From Candidatus Palauibacter soopunensis (GTDB taxonomy: Bacteria > Gemmatimonadota > Gemmatimonadetes > Palauibacterales > Palauibacteraceae): a stretch of 64,000 nt of DNA. Positions 42,636 through 50,965 of the stretch are shown piece after piece. The DNA lies in assembly GCF_947581735.1 (NCBI RefSeq), contig NZ_CANPVT010000040.1:1-64000 (forward strand). Reading direction: 5' to 3'. The notes below the pieces were generated by a model that ran no database searches, was not told where the DNA came from, and worked only from the letters and a program-made list of their open reading frames with translations. Positions within the stretch are counted from its first letter, which is position 1. The number at the start of each line of letters is the position of its first letter. The position numbers were made by a program, and so were the translations under genes.

Positions 42636-42649
42636 CAAGACGCTATAAT
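42622..42649 (+). promoter_or_regulatory. Candidate sigma-70-type promoter before the TPR gene
   Basis: A perfect TATAAT at 42644-42649 is preceded at 16 bases by TTGCCT (42622-42627). It overlaps the stop of the zinc-ribbon gene and is 87 bases before the TPR ATG. The surrounding sequence is AT-rich for this genome. A consensus TTGACA at 42632 is only six bases from TATAAT, too close to serve. Confidence 0.55.
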
Positions 42650-42735
42650 TCCCCGTTGTCGCCAGATGTGTGGGGGTGTGTGTGGAAGAAGGTTGAGTGA
42701 GACATAAGATCCAGCTCGCTCGGGGGGGAGGTGGC

Positions 42736-43173
42736 ATGGTGTGGTGGAAGATCTGGGACAGTGACGGACGGCGCCGACGGAGACAGCCGGACTTCTATGA
42801 GGAAGGCGTGGAGTTGGTTCGGCAGGAGCTCTACCATGAGGCGCTCATCTCGTTTCGTCTCTCCTTGAAGTACAACCCGCGGCATCCGGCCACACTGGAA
42901 CAGATGGCCGTGGTGTACACGCACATTGGACTGACCGATGATGCGGTTCGCGCCTACGGGGCCGCCCTCGAGGAGCGCCCGCGCAGCACCGCGGCGCACT
43001 ACGGCCTGGCTTTCCTCCTGCTGAAGAAGGGCGCCGAGCGGGACGCCTCGCGGCACCTTCAGGAGTTCCTCGCCTATGCGGGCGGGGACCGGGAAGAGCC
43101 GAGGCATCTCGAGCATGCCCGGCGCACGCTGCAGCGGCTGGGTGTGCCGGTCGCGGAATCGGTCGCCCACTAG
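42736..43173 (+). CDS. Tetratricopeptide repeat protein
   Basis: 145 aa from ATG 42736, which has GGGAGGTGG just upstream (a longer frame from GTG 42697 lacks such a site). After a basic tryptophan-rich start (MVWWKIWDSDGRRRRRQPD) come about three TPR units: FYEEGVELVRQELYHEALIS, YNPRHPATLEQMAVVYTHIG and STAAHYGLAFLLLKKG. No signal peptide. TPR proteins are adaptors; the partner is not evident. The fadD-type gene starts 19 bases after the stop. Confidence 0.8.
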   Translation: MVWWKIWDSDGRRRRRQPDFYEEGVELVRQELYHEALISFRLSLKYNPRHPATLEQMAVVYTHIGLTDDAVRAYGAALEERPRSTAAHYGLAFLLLKKGAERDASRHLQEFLAYAGGDREEPRHLEHARRTLQRLGVPVAESVAH

Positions 43174-43192
43174 CGGCGCGCGCACCAGCAGC

Positions 43193-45064
43193 GTGCAGGT
43201 CTCGAGCCCGCTCCCGGACGACTATCGCCCCGGCACACTGCCGGAACTCTTCCTCGACGGGCTCTCGCGGCCCCGGGATGACGCGGCGCGTACGCGGGGA
43301 GCCGACGGCGTCTGGGTTTCGACCTCCACCGATGAGATCGGACGCCGCGCCCGCGCCATCGCGCTCGGGCTCCGGACAAGGGGATTTGCGCCGGGCGATC
43401 GCATCGCGATTCTCTCGCAGACCCGCCTCGAGTGGGCCCTGGCGGACTGGGGCATCGTCATGGCGGGGCTCACCTCCGTTCCCGTCTACCCGGTGCTTCC
43501 CGCCGACCAGGTGCGCTATATCCTCGCGGACTCCGGCGCGCGGGCCGTATTCGTGGAAGACCAGGAGCAACTGGACAAGATCGCGGAGGTAGAAGCCGAC
43601 CTTCCCGCTCTGGAACTGGCGATCGCCTTCGGGCCCGTGACGGCGCCCGAGGGGTCCTCGCTCGCCACGATGCAGGTGGACGCCCTCTCCGACCTCGGCG
43701 AGGCCGCGCCCGAAGCGCTCGCGGCGACGTACGAAACACACGCCCGAAAGACGCGTCCGGAAGACCTGGCGACGCTCATCTACACCTCGGGCACGACCGG
43801 CGATCCGAAGGGCGTGATGCTCACGCACGCCAACTTCCATTCGAACGCGGACATGGCGTTGCGGGTCTTCCCGATCGACTCCACACACGTGGCCCTTGCG
43901 CTCCTGCCGCTGGCCCACGTGTTCGAGCGCACCGTCGGCCACTACATCATGTGGCGAGCGGGGGTCACCGTCGCGTACGCGGAGTCCCCCAACACGGTGG
44001 CCCGCGATCTCGGCGAAGTCTCGCCCACCTTCATGGCCGCCGTTCCGCGCGTGTTCGAGAAGGTGCTGGAGAGGGCCGAAGCCAGCGCCCGGGAGGCGGG
44101 TGGCGCGAAGCAGGGGATCTTCAACTGGGCGCGTCGCGTCGGCGAAGCCCGCGCGATGGCTGAACTCGAGGGACGCCGGGTCGGGCCGGGTCTCCGTCTC
44201 CAGTCCGCGCTCGCCGACCGCCTCGTTTTTTCGAAGCTGCGCGCCCGCACGGGAGGGCAGATCCGCTACTTCGTGAGCGGCGGAGCCCCCCTCTCGCCCG
44301 CCGTGGCCCGCTTCTTCTTCGCCGCGCACCTGCGCATCGTCGAAGGGTACGGGCTCACGGAGACCTCGCCCGCCGTCAGCTTCAATCCGATCGACGCCAT
44401 CCGCCTCGGCACGGTCGGGAAACCGATCCCCGGCACCGAAATCCGGATCGCCGAGGACGGGGAGATCCTCGTCCGCGGGCCGCAGATCATGGCGGGCTAC
44501 TACAACAAGCCCGAAGCGACGGCCGAGGCCATCGACGAGGACGGCTGGTTCCACACGGGCGACGTGGGCGAGATCGACGAGGACGGATACCTCCGGATCA
44601 CGGACCGCAAGAAGGACCTCATCATCACCGCCTACGGAAAGAACATCGCCCCTCAGCCCGTCGAGGCGGCGATCAAGCTGCACCCGATGGTGGCGGAAGC
44701 CGTGATGCTCGGCGACGGGCGAAAGTTCCCGATCGTCATCGTCGTGCCCGAATTCGAGGCCGTCCGTCCGGAACTGCACGGAGTCGAAGAAGCGGCGGAC
44801 GCCGACCTCGTCACGGACGCCCGGACGCGCGAAATGGTCGAACGGGCCGTAGGGGAATGCTGCCGCGACTTCGCGCACTACGAGCGGCCGCGCGACGTGC
44901 TTCTCGTCCCCGGGCCGTTCACCGTCGAGGGCGGGGAGTTGACGCCGACGCTGAAGGTCAAGCGTCGCGTGATCGAGACCCGTTTCGCCGATGCGATCGA
45001 AGCGCTTTACGAGCGGGCCGAGGACGCCATGAGCGGGCGGGAGAAAGAGCGGGATCGCCCGTGA
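43193..45064 (+). CDS. Long-chain fatty-acid--CoA ligase (FadD/ACSL type)
   Basis: Activates long-chain fatty acids. From GTG 43193 the protein is 623 aa. Motifs: IYTSGTTGDPKGVMLTH near 195, LPLAHVFERT, GGAPLSPAVARFF, YGLTETSP near 385, WFHTGDVGEIDEDGYLRITDRKKDLI near 455-480, and the catalytic-lysine motif LTPTLKVKRR near the C terminus. The longer open frame back to 43076 overlaps the TPR gene and is not homologous. Its stop overlaps the cutA GTG (GTGA). Confidence 0.92.
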   Translation: MQVSSPLPDDYRPGTLPELFLDGLSRPRDDAARTRGADGVWVSTSTDEIGRRARAIALGLRTRGFAPGDRIAILSQTRLEWALADWGIVMAGLTSVPVYPVLPADQVRYILADSGARAVFVEDQEQLDKIAEVEADLPALELAIAFGPVTAPEGSSLATMQVDALSDLGEAAPEALAATYETHARKTRPEDLATLIYTSGTTGDPKGVMLTHANFHSNADMALRVFPIDSTHVALALLPLAHVFERTVGHYIMWRAGVTVAYAESPNTVARDLGEVSPTFMAAVPRVFEKVLERAEASAREAGGAKQGIFNWARRVGEARAMAELEGRRVGPGLRLQSALADRLVFSKLRARTGGQIRYFVSGGAPLSPAVARFFFAAHLRIVEGYGLTETSPAVSFNPIDAIRLGTVGKPIPGTEIRIAEDGEILVRGPQIMAGYYNKPEATAEAIDEDGWFHTGDVGEIDEDGYLRITDRKKDLIITAYGKNIAPQPVEAAIKLHPMVAEAVMLGDGRKFPIVIVVPEFEAVRPELHGVEEAADADLVTDARTREMVERAVGECCRDFAHYERPRDVLLVPGPFTVEGGELTPTLKVKRRVIETRFADAIEALYERAEDAMSGREKERDRP

Positions 45065-45381
45065 GCGACGTCGTGGTTGGGCTCGTCACGGGGCCTGACC
45101 GCGAACAACTCGTGCGGCTCGGGCGGACCCTCGTCGACGAACGGCTCATCGCCTGCCTGAACGTGGTGAACGGCGTGACCTCCGTCTATCGATGGGAGGG
45201 CGAGGTGTGCGAGGAAGCGGAAGCCCTCGGCATCCTCAAGACGGCCGCGGCCCGCAGCGATGCCGTCGAGCGCCGCATCCGCGAACTCCACCCGTACGAT
45301 GTCCCCGAGGTCCTCTTCATTCCCGTGGCCGCCGGCTCCCCACCCTACGTGGACTGGGTCTCCGAACAGGTGAGCGACTAG
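45061..45381 (+). CDS. cutA: CutA1 divalent-cation tolerance family protein
   Basis: A 106-aa trimeric ferredoxin-like protein linked to copper tolerance. It shows VVGLVTGPDREQLVRLGRTL, the LIACLNVVNGVTSVYRWEG block with the conserved Cys, and HPYDVPEVLFIPV. The start is GTG 45061, overlapping the previous stop. It ends 22 bases from the convergent CtaG gene, so a copper-linked protein sits beside two cytochrome-oxidase copper-assembly proteins on the other strand. Confidence 0.93.
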   Translation: MSDVVVGLVTGPDREQLVRLGRTLVDERLIACLNVVNGVTSVYRWEGEVCEEAEALGILKTAAARSDAVERRIRELHPYDVPEVLFIPVAAGSPPYVDWVSEQVSD

Positions 45382-45403
45382 CGGTCCGTGGCGACGCCCC
45401 GCC

Positions 45404-46189
45404 TCAGCCGGCGGCGTCGTTCTCCGCGCGGTACCAGAACCAGAAGATGACGCCCGCCGCGGTCCACAGGATCGTGCCTCCGCCGATCCGCATGATCAGC
45501 CCGGCCAGCCGCTGGTCCTCACCCGCGGAGAGCGTGCCCACCGGAGGCGCGAGTTCGTACGTCGCGTAGAACGGGAGTTCCGCGAACGTCAGGAAGACAT
45601 ACGGCAGCGTCATCAACACCGTGCTCGCGATCAGATAGCAGATTCTCACGCCGAGCGGGAAACGCGGTCGGTGCGGGATCGAACTCACGACGGGCCACCA
45701 GAAGACGAGTCCGCCGCCCAGCCAGGCCATGTCGAGCGCGAGCGAGCCCGCCTGCGAGGCCATCAGCCCGTCCACGACCTCCGGCCAGTGCGTCGCGATG
45801 ACGACCGCATTGAACAGCAGCAGCGCGATGAGCGGCCGCGTGACGAACCCGAGGACGGAGGTCGTCCTGCCGCGGCGCACTCGCTCCAGCGCCGCGCGCG
45901 GAAGCCCCGCGATGAGGAGAGGCGGGGCGAGCAGCGCGATGAGGAGGAACTGCACCATGTGCACCGAAGCCAGGTATCCCGAACCGAGCGCGCCCACCGG
46001 CCAGTCCAGCGCGATCCAGAGCGTGAGCGCGCCGCCGGCGAAGCGGGCGATCTCCAGCCGCGAAGGCGCGGCGCCACGGGTGAAGGCGCGGTAGGCGAGG
46101 CACAGGAGCGCGATGAAGAGCCAGACGCCCGGATAGGGGCGCCACGACCAGTCCCAGGGGATGCTCTGGGCCGCACACCACCATTGCAT
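45404..46189 (-). CDS. CtaG-type cytochrome c oxidase assembly protein (caa3 CtaG)
   Basis: 261-aa membrane protein with about seven helices. VHMVQFLLIALLAPPLLIAG near residue 75 is the caa3_CtaG signature, with the conserved His in SVHMVQ and further conserved PVVSSIPHRPRFP. Needed for active caa3 oxidase in Bacillus, and distinct from the Cox11-type CtaG. It lies nine bases downstream of SCO1. No cytochrome-oxidase structural gene is in the window. Confidence 0.9.
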   Translation of the reverse strand: MQWWCAAQSIPWDWSWRPYPGVWLFIALLCLAYRAFTRGAAPSRLEIARFAGGALTLWIALDWPVGALGSGYLASVHMVQFLLIALLAPPLLIAGLPRAALERVRRGRTTSVLGFVTRPLIALLLFNAVVIATHWPEVVDGLMASQAGSLALDMAWLGGGLVFWWPVVSSIPHRPRFPLGVRICYLIASTVLMTLPYVFLTFAELPFYATYELAPPVGTLSAGEDQRLAGLIMRIGGGTILWTAAGVIFWFWYRAENDAAG

Positions 46190-46198
46190 CGCGAGGCC

Positions 46199-46888
46199 TC
46201 AGTCGTCGCCCGTGCCCGCTTCGCCCGCCGGCTGCGAAACCGACCGGTTGAGACGCAGGAGCAGGGGGAGGTCGTGCCGCCAGTCGGTTTGCCGCACGCC
46301 GCTCGGGTACAGCGCCCGCACCAGGCCGTCGCCCGTCACGGCGACGACCGGCGTCGCGTGTCCCACGAAATAAGGCTCTCCCGCGCCCGGCGGGGGCGAG
46401 GTCTCTTCGATCTGCGCGGGCGGCAGGTGGAATCCGGCCTGGATCTCGTTCACGGTCTCGCCCTCCCCGGTGAGGCCGACGAAGGAGGCGTCGAAGAGGT
46501 CCAGCCAGCTCCGCAGCCGGTCCGGCGTGTCGCGCGCGGGATCCGTTGTCACGAAGACGACTTCGATCTCGCGGCGGTCCGCGTACGAAAGGTCGTCGAG
46601 GGCGGCCCCGAGCACCGCCATCTGCACCGGACAGATGTCGGGGCAATGCGTATAACCGAAGAAGAGCAGCGTGAGCGACCCCGCGGTCTCCGGCCGAAAG
46701 TCGAACCGGCGCCCCCGGGAGTCCGTGAGGGTGAACTCCGGCGCCTCGAACGGCTGTTCGACCGCCAGCCCCCGAAGCTCCCCCGTGCCCTCCGTTCGGT
46801 CGATCGCCGTGTCGGGCGAGGCGCAGGCGAACACGGCGAGACCGATGCCGCACGCGACGGCGCCGGCGGCGGCGCGCGCCGGCCTCAT
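46199..46888 (-). CDS. SCO1/SenC-family copper chaperone, predicted lipoprotein
   Basis: Thioredoxin-fold protein for assembly of the CuA centre. 229 aa, with a hydrophobic start and possible lipobox AVFAC (Cys22). The copper ligands are present: GYTHCPDICPVQM (two Cys near residues 82 and 86) and the His in FVGHATPV near 174. Its ATG overlaps the DUF445 stop by four bases, placing it in one run with CtaG and the three genes upstream. A Pro/Gly-rich stretch (SPPPGAGEP) precedes the His motif. Confidence 0.93.
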   Translation of the reverse strand: MRPARAAAGAVACGIGLAVFACASPDTAIDRTEGTGELRGLAVEQPFEAPEFTLTDSRGRRFDFRPETAGSLTLLFFGYTHCPDICPVQMAVLGAALDDLSYADRREIEVVFVTTDPARDTPDRLRSWLDLFDASFVGLTGEGETVNEIQAGFHLPPAQIEETSPPPGAGEPYFVGHATPVVAVTGDGLVRALYPSGVRQTDWRHDLPLLLRLNRSVSQPAGEAGTGDD

Positions 46889-48474
46889 CCGAACAGTCCC
46901 CGGATGAATTCGAGCACCGGCAGGGAATCGAGAATCACGAGTCCGGTGCCGATGCCGGCGCCGAGCAGGTAGCCGAGCCGCACAATGAGGTCGAATTCAC
47001 GCTGGCTGATATCGCGAACAAGGTGTTCGATCCGCTCGATGGAGAAGTTCTCGATCTTCGTCGAGATACGTTCGGCGATCCGGATTCGCCCCGCCACCTC
47101 GGGCACCCGGTTGACGATCCAGTCCCACGAGGGCGCGGCCAGCGTATCCGCCAGCCGTACCGCGGCGTCCTCGCGCAGGAAACGCCCGAGCCGCCCGATC
47201 GGCGTGTGAAGGAGCCGGTCCGCCATCGGCTCGGCGATCGAGTCGAAGAGGGCACGTCCCGCGTCGGACCGAAATCCCGCGGCGAGCGAAGCCGCCACGC
47301 GGTCGGCCGGAACGGCACGGAGCACGTCCGCCCAGCTCCTCTCCCCGAAGCGCTGGAGCAGTCCCTCGAGTCGGTCGAGCAGGAAGGCGCGCGAGCCCGG
47401 ATCCCGCGCCGCCTTCACGAGCCACTCCGCCAACGCATCGAGCGCGCTCTCGACCTGGGGATCGCCCGCGCCGCCGATGACCTCCGAAGGAGGGTGCCGG
47501 AGGAACTCGACGACGCCATCGTTCACGTGCCGCGCGATCGCCGTCTGGACCTCCGGTTCGCGCAGCACGCCGCCGAGGCGGTCGGCGCCTTCCTCGCGCA
47601 GGGTGTCGAGCGCGTGCGTCACCGTTTCCTCGGTGACGATGAGGCGGGCCACGACGCGTTGGTGGAAGCGGAGGTCCTGCATGAAGCGGTCGAACAGCTC
47701 CCCGAGCACATGCTCGATCCGCTTCCTCGCGTCCGGGTCGTCCAGCAGTCGGCTCAAACGCTCGATCGCGACCGGAAGGTAGTCCTTGATCGCGTGCTCC
47801 AGCGCGGCCACGAGCCCCGCGGGAATCAGCTGCTCGAACGTCCGGTGCGGCCTGAGCAGTTGCCGCGCGGCCTCGTCCAGGTGGCGGCGTACCGTCATCT
47901 CGAAGGCTGACGAATCGACGAGCCGCGCGAGCCAGCCGTCCATCGTTTCGCGGATGGCGGCGATCCGTTCCGGCTCCAGCGTCTGCGCGAGCGATTCGTC
48001 GCTCAGCGACTCCCGGATCGATTCGAGGAGGCGCCCGGATTCATCCCCGAAATCCGGGGAATCGAGCGTCCCGGCCAGGAACTCCCGGCCCTGCCCGAGA
48101 ATCTGCGTGAGGATGTCACGGACCTCTGCGAGCGCGGCCTCGGGGAGGAGATCGGCCAGCGCGGGCTGCTCGCCCTCGCTGAGTTCGATCGCCAGTTCCC
48201 GCAGTCGCTCCCGAAAAGCGGACTCGAGTTCCCGCAGTTCGGCGGTGATGTCTTCCGGTGTGAGGAGCGCCCCGCCGACGACGCCACCGACCGAATCCGC
48301 CAGCCGCTTCTGATTCTTCGGCACCGCTCCCTGCAGCCAGCGGACGGGGCGGCCCAGAATCTTCGGTGGACGGTAGGGATGAAAGATCATCCAGACGGCG
48401 ATCCGGTTCGTAATCCCGCCCGCCAGGGCGCCGAAGGCCACCGTGACGAGGGCACGCAGCCAGTCGAATTCCAT
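46885..48474 (-). CDS. DUF445-family membrane protein
   Basis: 529 aa. The N terminus has the DUF445 hallmark AGGITNRIAVWMIFHPYRPP near residue 20, followed by a transmembrane segment, a long helical middle (coiled, rich in Leu, Glu, Arg), and a C-terminal membrane segment (LGYLLGAGIGTGLVILDSLP). This is the YheB-like type with no known activity. The start overlaps the stop of the upstream lipoprotein gene by one base (TGATG). Confidence 0.88.
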   Translation of the reverse strand: MEFDWLRALVTVAFGALAGGITNRIAVWMIFHPYRPPKILGRPVRWLQGAVPKNQKRLADSVGGVVGGALLTPEDITAELRELESAFRERLRELAIELSEGEQPALADLLPEAALAEVRDILTQILGQGREFLAGTLDSPDFGDESGRLLESIRESLSDESLAQTLEPERIAAIRETMDGWLARLVDSSAFEMTVRRHLDEAARQLLRPHRTFEQLIPAGLVAALEHAIKDYLPVAIERLSRLLDDPDARKRIEHVLGELFDRFMQDLRFHQRVVARLIVTEETVTHALDTLREEGADRLGGVLREPEVQTAIARHVNDGVVEFLRHPPSEVIGGAGDPQVESALDALAEWLVKAARDPGSRAFLLDRLEGLLQRFGERSWADVLRAVPADRVAASLAAGFRSDAGRALFDSIAEPMADRLLHTPIGRLGRFLREDAAVRLADTLAAPSWDWIVNRVPEVAGRIRIAERISTKIENFSIERIEHLVRDISQREFDLIVRLGYLLGAGIGTGLVILDSLPVLEFIRGLFG

Positions 48475-49385
48475 CAGGGAGAAGGCAGCGTGGCCGCAAA
48501 CCCGTTGAAGTCAAGCACCTCCGTTCCGACGTAGACGATGGCCTCCATGCGGATGAGCGTCCCATCGCCGGGGTCCTCGTCGGGCAGCGGCCGAAAACTC
48601 CCACGGACCGTCGTACCGGAGATCTCGAACCGCCAGGCGGAGGCCGAGCCGCCGGTCCCGCCCGGATCCGGCGGCTCGAGCGTCACGTCGCCCCAGGCCG
48701 CGTCGACGCCGTGCAGCCAGGTGTGGGCGACGGCCGGCTGGCCGATGGTGCCCGCGTGGACGACGAGGCCGTTCCCGAGCGAGTCGGCGAACACGAACGT
48801 TTGACCATCCGTCACCGCGACGGGGATGCTCAGCGCCCGGGCGGCGCGACGAAAAAAGAGGATGCCGGGCACGGCCCTGTCGCTCATCTCCAGCGCCGCG
48901 ATCCCAAGCGACTCCCGCTGGCCCGTGGGTCCGGTCCAGACAGACACTTCCTCACCCGCTATGAGACGCACCGCATCGATGTCTTCGCCCTCGGGTTCGC
49001 TGAACAGAAGACTCACGATCTGTCCGGCATCGCCGACACGCACCGCCATCGCCGGCGTCGGCAGAAGGCGCCACGCCGCCCGGGCCACGGGCATCGTGTC
49101 GCGCGTCAGAACGAGGGGCTGCCACGCATCGCCGTCCACGAGCCGCACGTCGTAGTCAAGGCGCAGATCCTCGCCCTCGGCAGTCTGATCGAACGAGCCG
49201 ATGAACGCCGTCCCGTCGACGGCCGCGAAGAGCAGGTGCGTCAGGTAGCGTGCGTCGACCGCCGGCGTGAGCGGCTCGCCGGCGATTTCTCCGCGAGCCT
49301 CCGTCGTTCCGTCCGGCGGGGGTCCCGCACAGGCGAAGAGGACCAGGGCGGCACCCGCCGCCCCGGGCAGCCATCGCCCGATCAC
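48474..49385 (-). CDS. Lipoprotein of unknown function
   Basis: 303 aa from GTG 49385, which has GGGGGAGA upstream and overlaps the DUF1499 gene stop by four bases. Signal and lipobox: WLPGAAGAALVLFACAG. The mature protein is rich in beta-strand pattern (repeated short Val/Leu/Trp strands, many Gly/Asp turns) with no motif I recognise. It always lies between the DUF1499 and DUF445 genes in one overlapping run, so it is probably part of the same envelope process. Confidence 0.7.
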   Translation of the reverse strand: MIGRWLPGAAGAALVLFACAGPPPDGTTEARGEIAGEPLTPAVDARYLTHLLFAAVDGTAFIGSFDQTAEGEDLRLDYDVRLVDGDAWQPLVLTRDTMPVARAAWRLLPTPAMAVRVGDAGQIVSLLFSEPEGEDIDAVRLIAGEEVSVWTGPTGQRESLGIAALEMSDRAVPGILFFRRAARALSIPVAVTDGQTFVFADSLGNGLVVHAGTIGQPAVAHTWLHGVDAAWGDVTLEPPDPGGTGGSASAWRFEISGTTVRGSFRPLPDEDPGDGTLIRMEAIVYVGTEVLDFNGFAATLPSP

Positions 49386-49837
49386 GTCTCCCCCGGCGCG
49401 TCCCACGCGTCCCCGCCCGGAGCGGGGTCGGGCAGCCTGGCTCGCGGTCCCAGGGCCCTGTCGAGCGACTTCAGCATGCCCCGGATCCTTCGCCGGTTCA
49501 TGCCGAGATCGAAATTTCGCCGCCGCGCGCGCGAGAACGCCTCGACCCGCGTGAGCCCGTTCGAATCCAGGGCAACCCAGATCGTCAGGTCATCGACCCA
49601 CCGCAGGAGCGGGACCACGCACCGCACGGAGATGAGTCCGAGGTCTTCGTCACGGTGGGCGAGCGTCCACCACCAGCGCCGCCTGACGTATTTCAGCAGT
49701 TGGTCCCAGACGCGGGAGAAGGCCACCTCGTAGAGGCGCGGTTCGGGCCCGCCCGGCGCGCGGGTATCCGCCGAATTCTGGTGAAACCAGCGGGAGAGCC
49801 CGCCAGCCTGCCCGCCGTCGGGAGATGCCTCCGTCAC
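49382..49837 (-). CDS. DUF1499-family protein
   Basis: About 151 aa from GTG 49837 (GAGGA upstream). It matches the DUF1499 pattern: LYEVAFSRVWDQLLKYV, WWWTLAHRDEDLGLI, LLRWVDDLTIWVALDSNGLT, then RVEAFSRARRRNFDLGMNRRRIRGMLKSLD, where the family has an RSRSR-x-G-x-x-D-x-G-x-N-x-x-R-I block. No signal peptide in the chosen frame. It starts the minus-strand run DUF1499-lipoprotein-DUF445-SCO1-CtaG, 135 bases from the divergent nucleotidyltransferase gene. A longer frame to 50029 would overlap that gene. Confidence 0.75.
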   Translation of the reverse strand: MTEASPDGGQAGGLSRWFHQNSADTRAPGGPEPRLYEVAFSRVWDQLLKYVRRRWWWTLAHRDEDLGLISVRCVVPLLRWVDDLTIWVALDSNGLTRVEAFSRARRRNFDLGMNRRRIRGMLKSLDRALGPRARLPDPAPGGDAWDAPGET

Positions 49838-49972
49838 CCCGGAAATCCTCGGTCCGCGGTTGCCCGCGTCCGCCGCGGACGGATAACTTTGCGGTCCGCG
49901 GGGCCCGGTTGGCCCGGGCTCCCGGCCCCCGCAGACAGCAGGACCACTCTCCCGAAACTCTGACGGCTTAAC

Positions 49973-50965
49973 ATGCAGGCCATAATACCGTTGGCGGGAA
50001 TGGGTACAAGGGTCCGTCCCCACACCCACAGCCGTCCCAAACCCTTACTCCGCGTGGCCAATCGGCCCGTGCTTTCCTACGTGGTCGAGCAACTCAGAGC
50101 CGAGGGCGTCGACGAGTTCATCTGCATCACCGGGCACCTCGCCGGCCAGATCCGGGCTTTCATGGCGGAGGAGTTCCCGGGCCTCTCCGTCACCTACGTG
50201 GAGCAGGCCACCCAGCGCGGTACGGCGGACGCGATTGCGCTGGCGGAACCCCACGTGACCGGGCCGGTCATCATCGTCTTCGTGGACACGCTCTTCGATG
50301 CCGACTTCGGCGTGCTGCACCGCCACGCGTCCGCATCCGGCATCATCTGGGCCAAGGAGGTCGAGGACTACCAGCGGTTCGGCGTCATCCTCACCGATGA
50401 AGCGGGATACATGAAGCGGATCATCGAGAAGCCATCGGAACCCGTATCGAAGCTCGCGAACATCGGCGTCTACTACGTGAAGGACCATGAGCTGCTGTTC
50501 GAGGGGGTTCGGCATGTGATGGACCTGGATCCCCACCTTGGCGAGTATTTCCTCACGGACGCGTTCCAGTACATGATCGACCGTGGCGCACGTCTCCATA
50601 CGGCGGAAGTGGGCGGCTGGTTTGACTGCGGGAAGCCCGAGACGCTGCTCGAGACCAACCGGATCATGCTCGAACGCGGACACGGAGGAGATCCGGATCT
50701 CCCGGACTCCGTCGCCGTCGACGGGGCCATTGCGGTCGCGGCGGATGCCATCGTCGAGACGTCCGAAGTCGGCCCGAACGTGAGCGTCGCATCCGGATGC
50801 CGGGTCCGGGGTTCGCGCCTCCGCCACACCATCGTCGGCGCGGACAGCGTCATCGACGACTGCGATCTCGTAGATTCGCTCGTCGGGGACCGTGTGACGC
50901 TGCGCGGCGTGCGCGGGAGAGTGAACGTGGGAGACGACGGCGTCGTCGAAGGCGAGCGGACGTGA
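49973..50965 (+). CDS. Sugar-1-phosphate nucleotidyltransferase with left-handed beta-helix tail
   Basis: 330 aa. The nucleotide-binding N terminus MQAIIPLAGMGTRVRPHTHSRPKPLLRV contains the G-x-G-T-R-x-x-P-x-T-x-x-x-P-K motif. QRGTADAIALAEP and the metal-binding FVDTLFDADF follow, then GGWFDCGKPETLLETN near 220 and hexapeptide-type repeats (VGPNVSVASGCRVRGSRLR) to the end. The likely activity is thymidylyl- or uridylyl-transfer to a sugar phosphate; the exact nucleotide is not decidable. It shares a GTGA overlap with the LeuA-like gene. Confidence 0.9.
   Translation: MQAIIPLAGMGTRVRPHTHSRPKPLLRVANRPVLSYVVEQLRAEGVDEFICITGHLAGQIRAFMAEEFPGLSVTYVEQATQRGTADAIALAEPHVTGPVIIVFVDTLFDADFGVLHRHASASGIIWAKEVEDYQRFGVILTDEAGYMKRIIEKPSEPVSKLANIGVYYVKDHELLFEGVRHVMDLDPHLGEYFLTDAFQYMIDRGARLHTAEVGGWFDCGKPETLLETNRIMLERGHGGDPDLPDSVAVDGAIAVAADAIVETSEVGPNVSVASGCRVRGSRLRHTIVGADSVIDDCDLVDSLVGDRVTLRGVRGRVNVGDDGVVEGERT

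Noticed and set aside
42632..42649. Consensus TTGACA with TATAAT
   Set aside because: Only six bases separate the boxes; a 16-base partner at 42622 is used for the promoter call instead.
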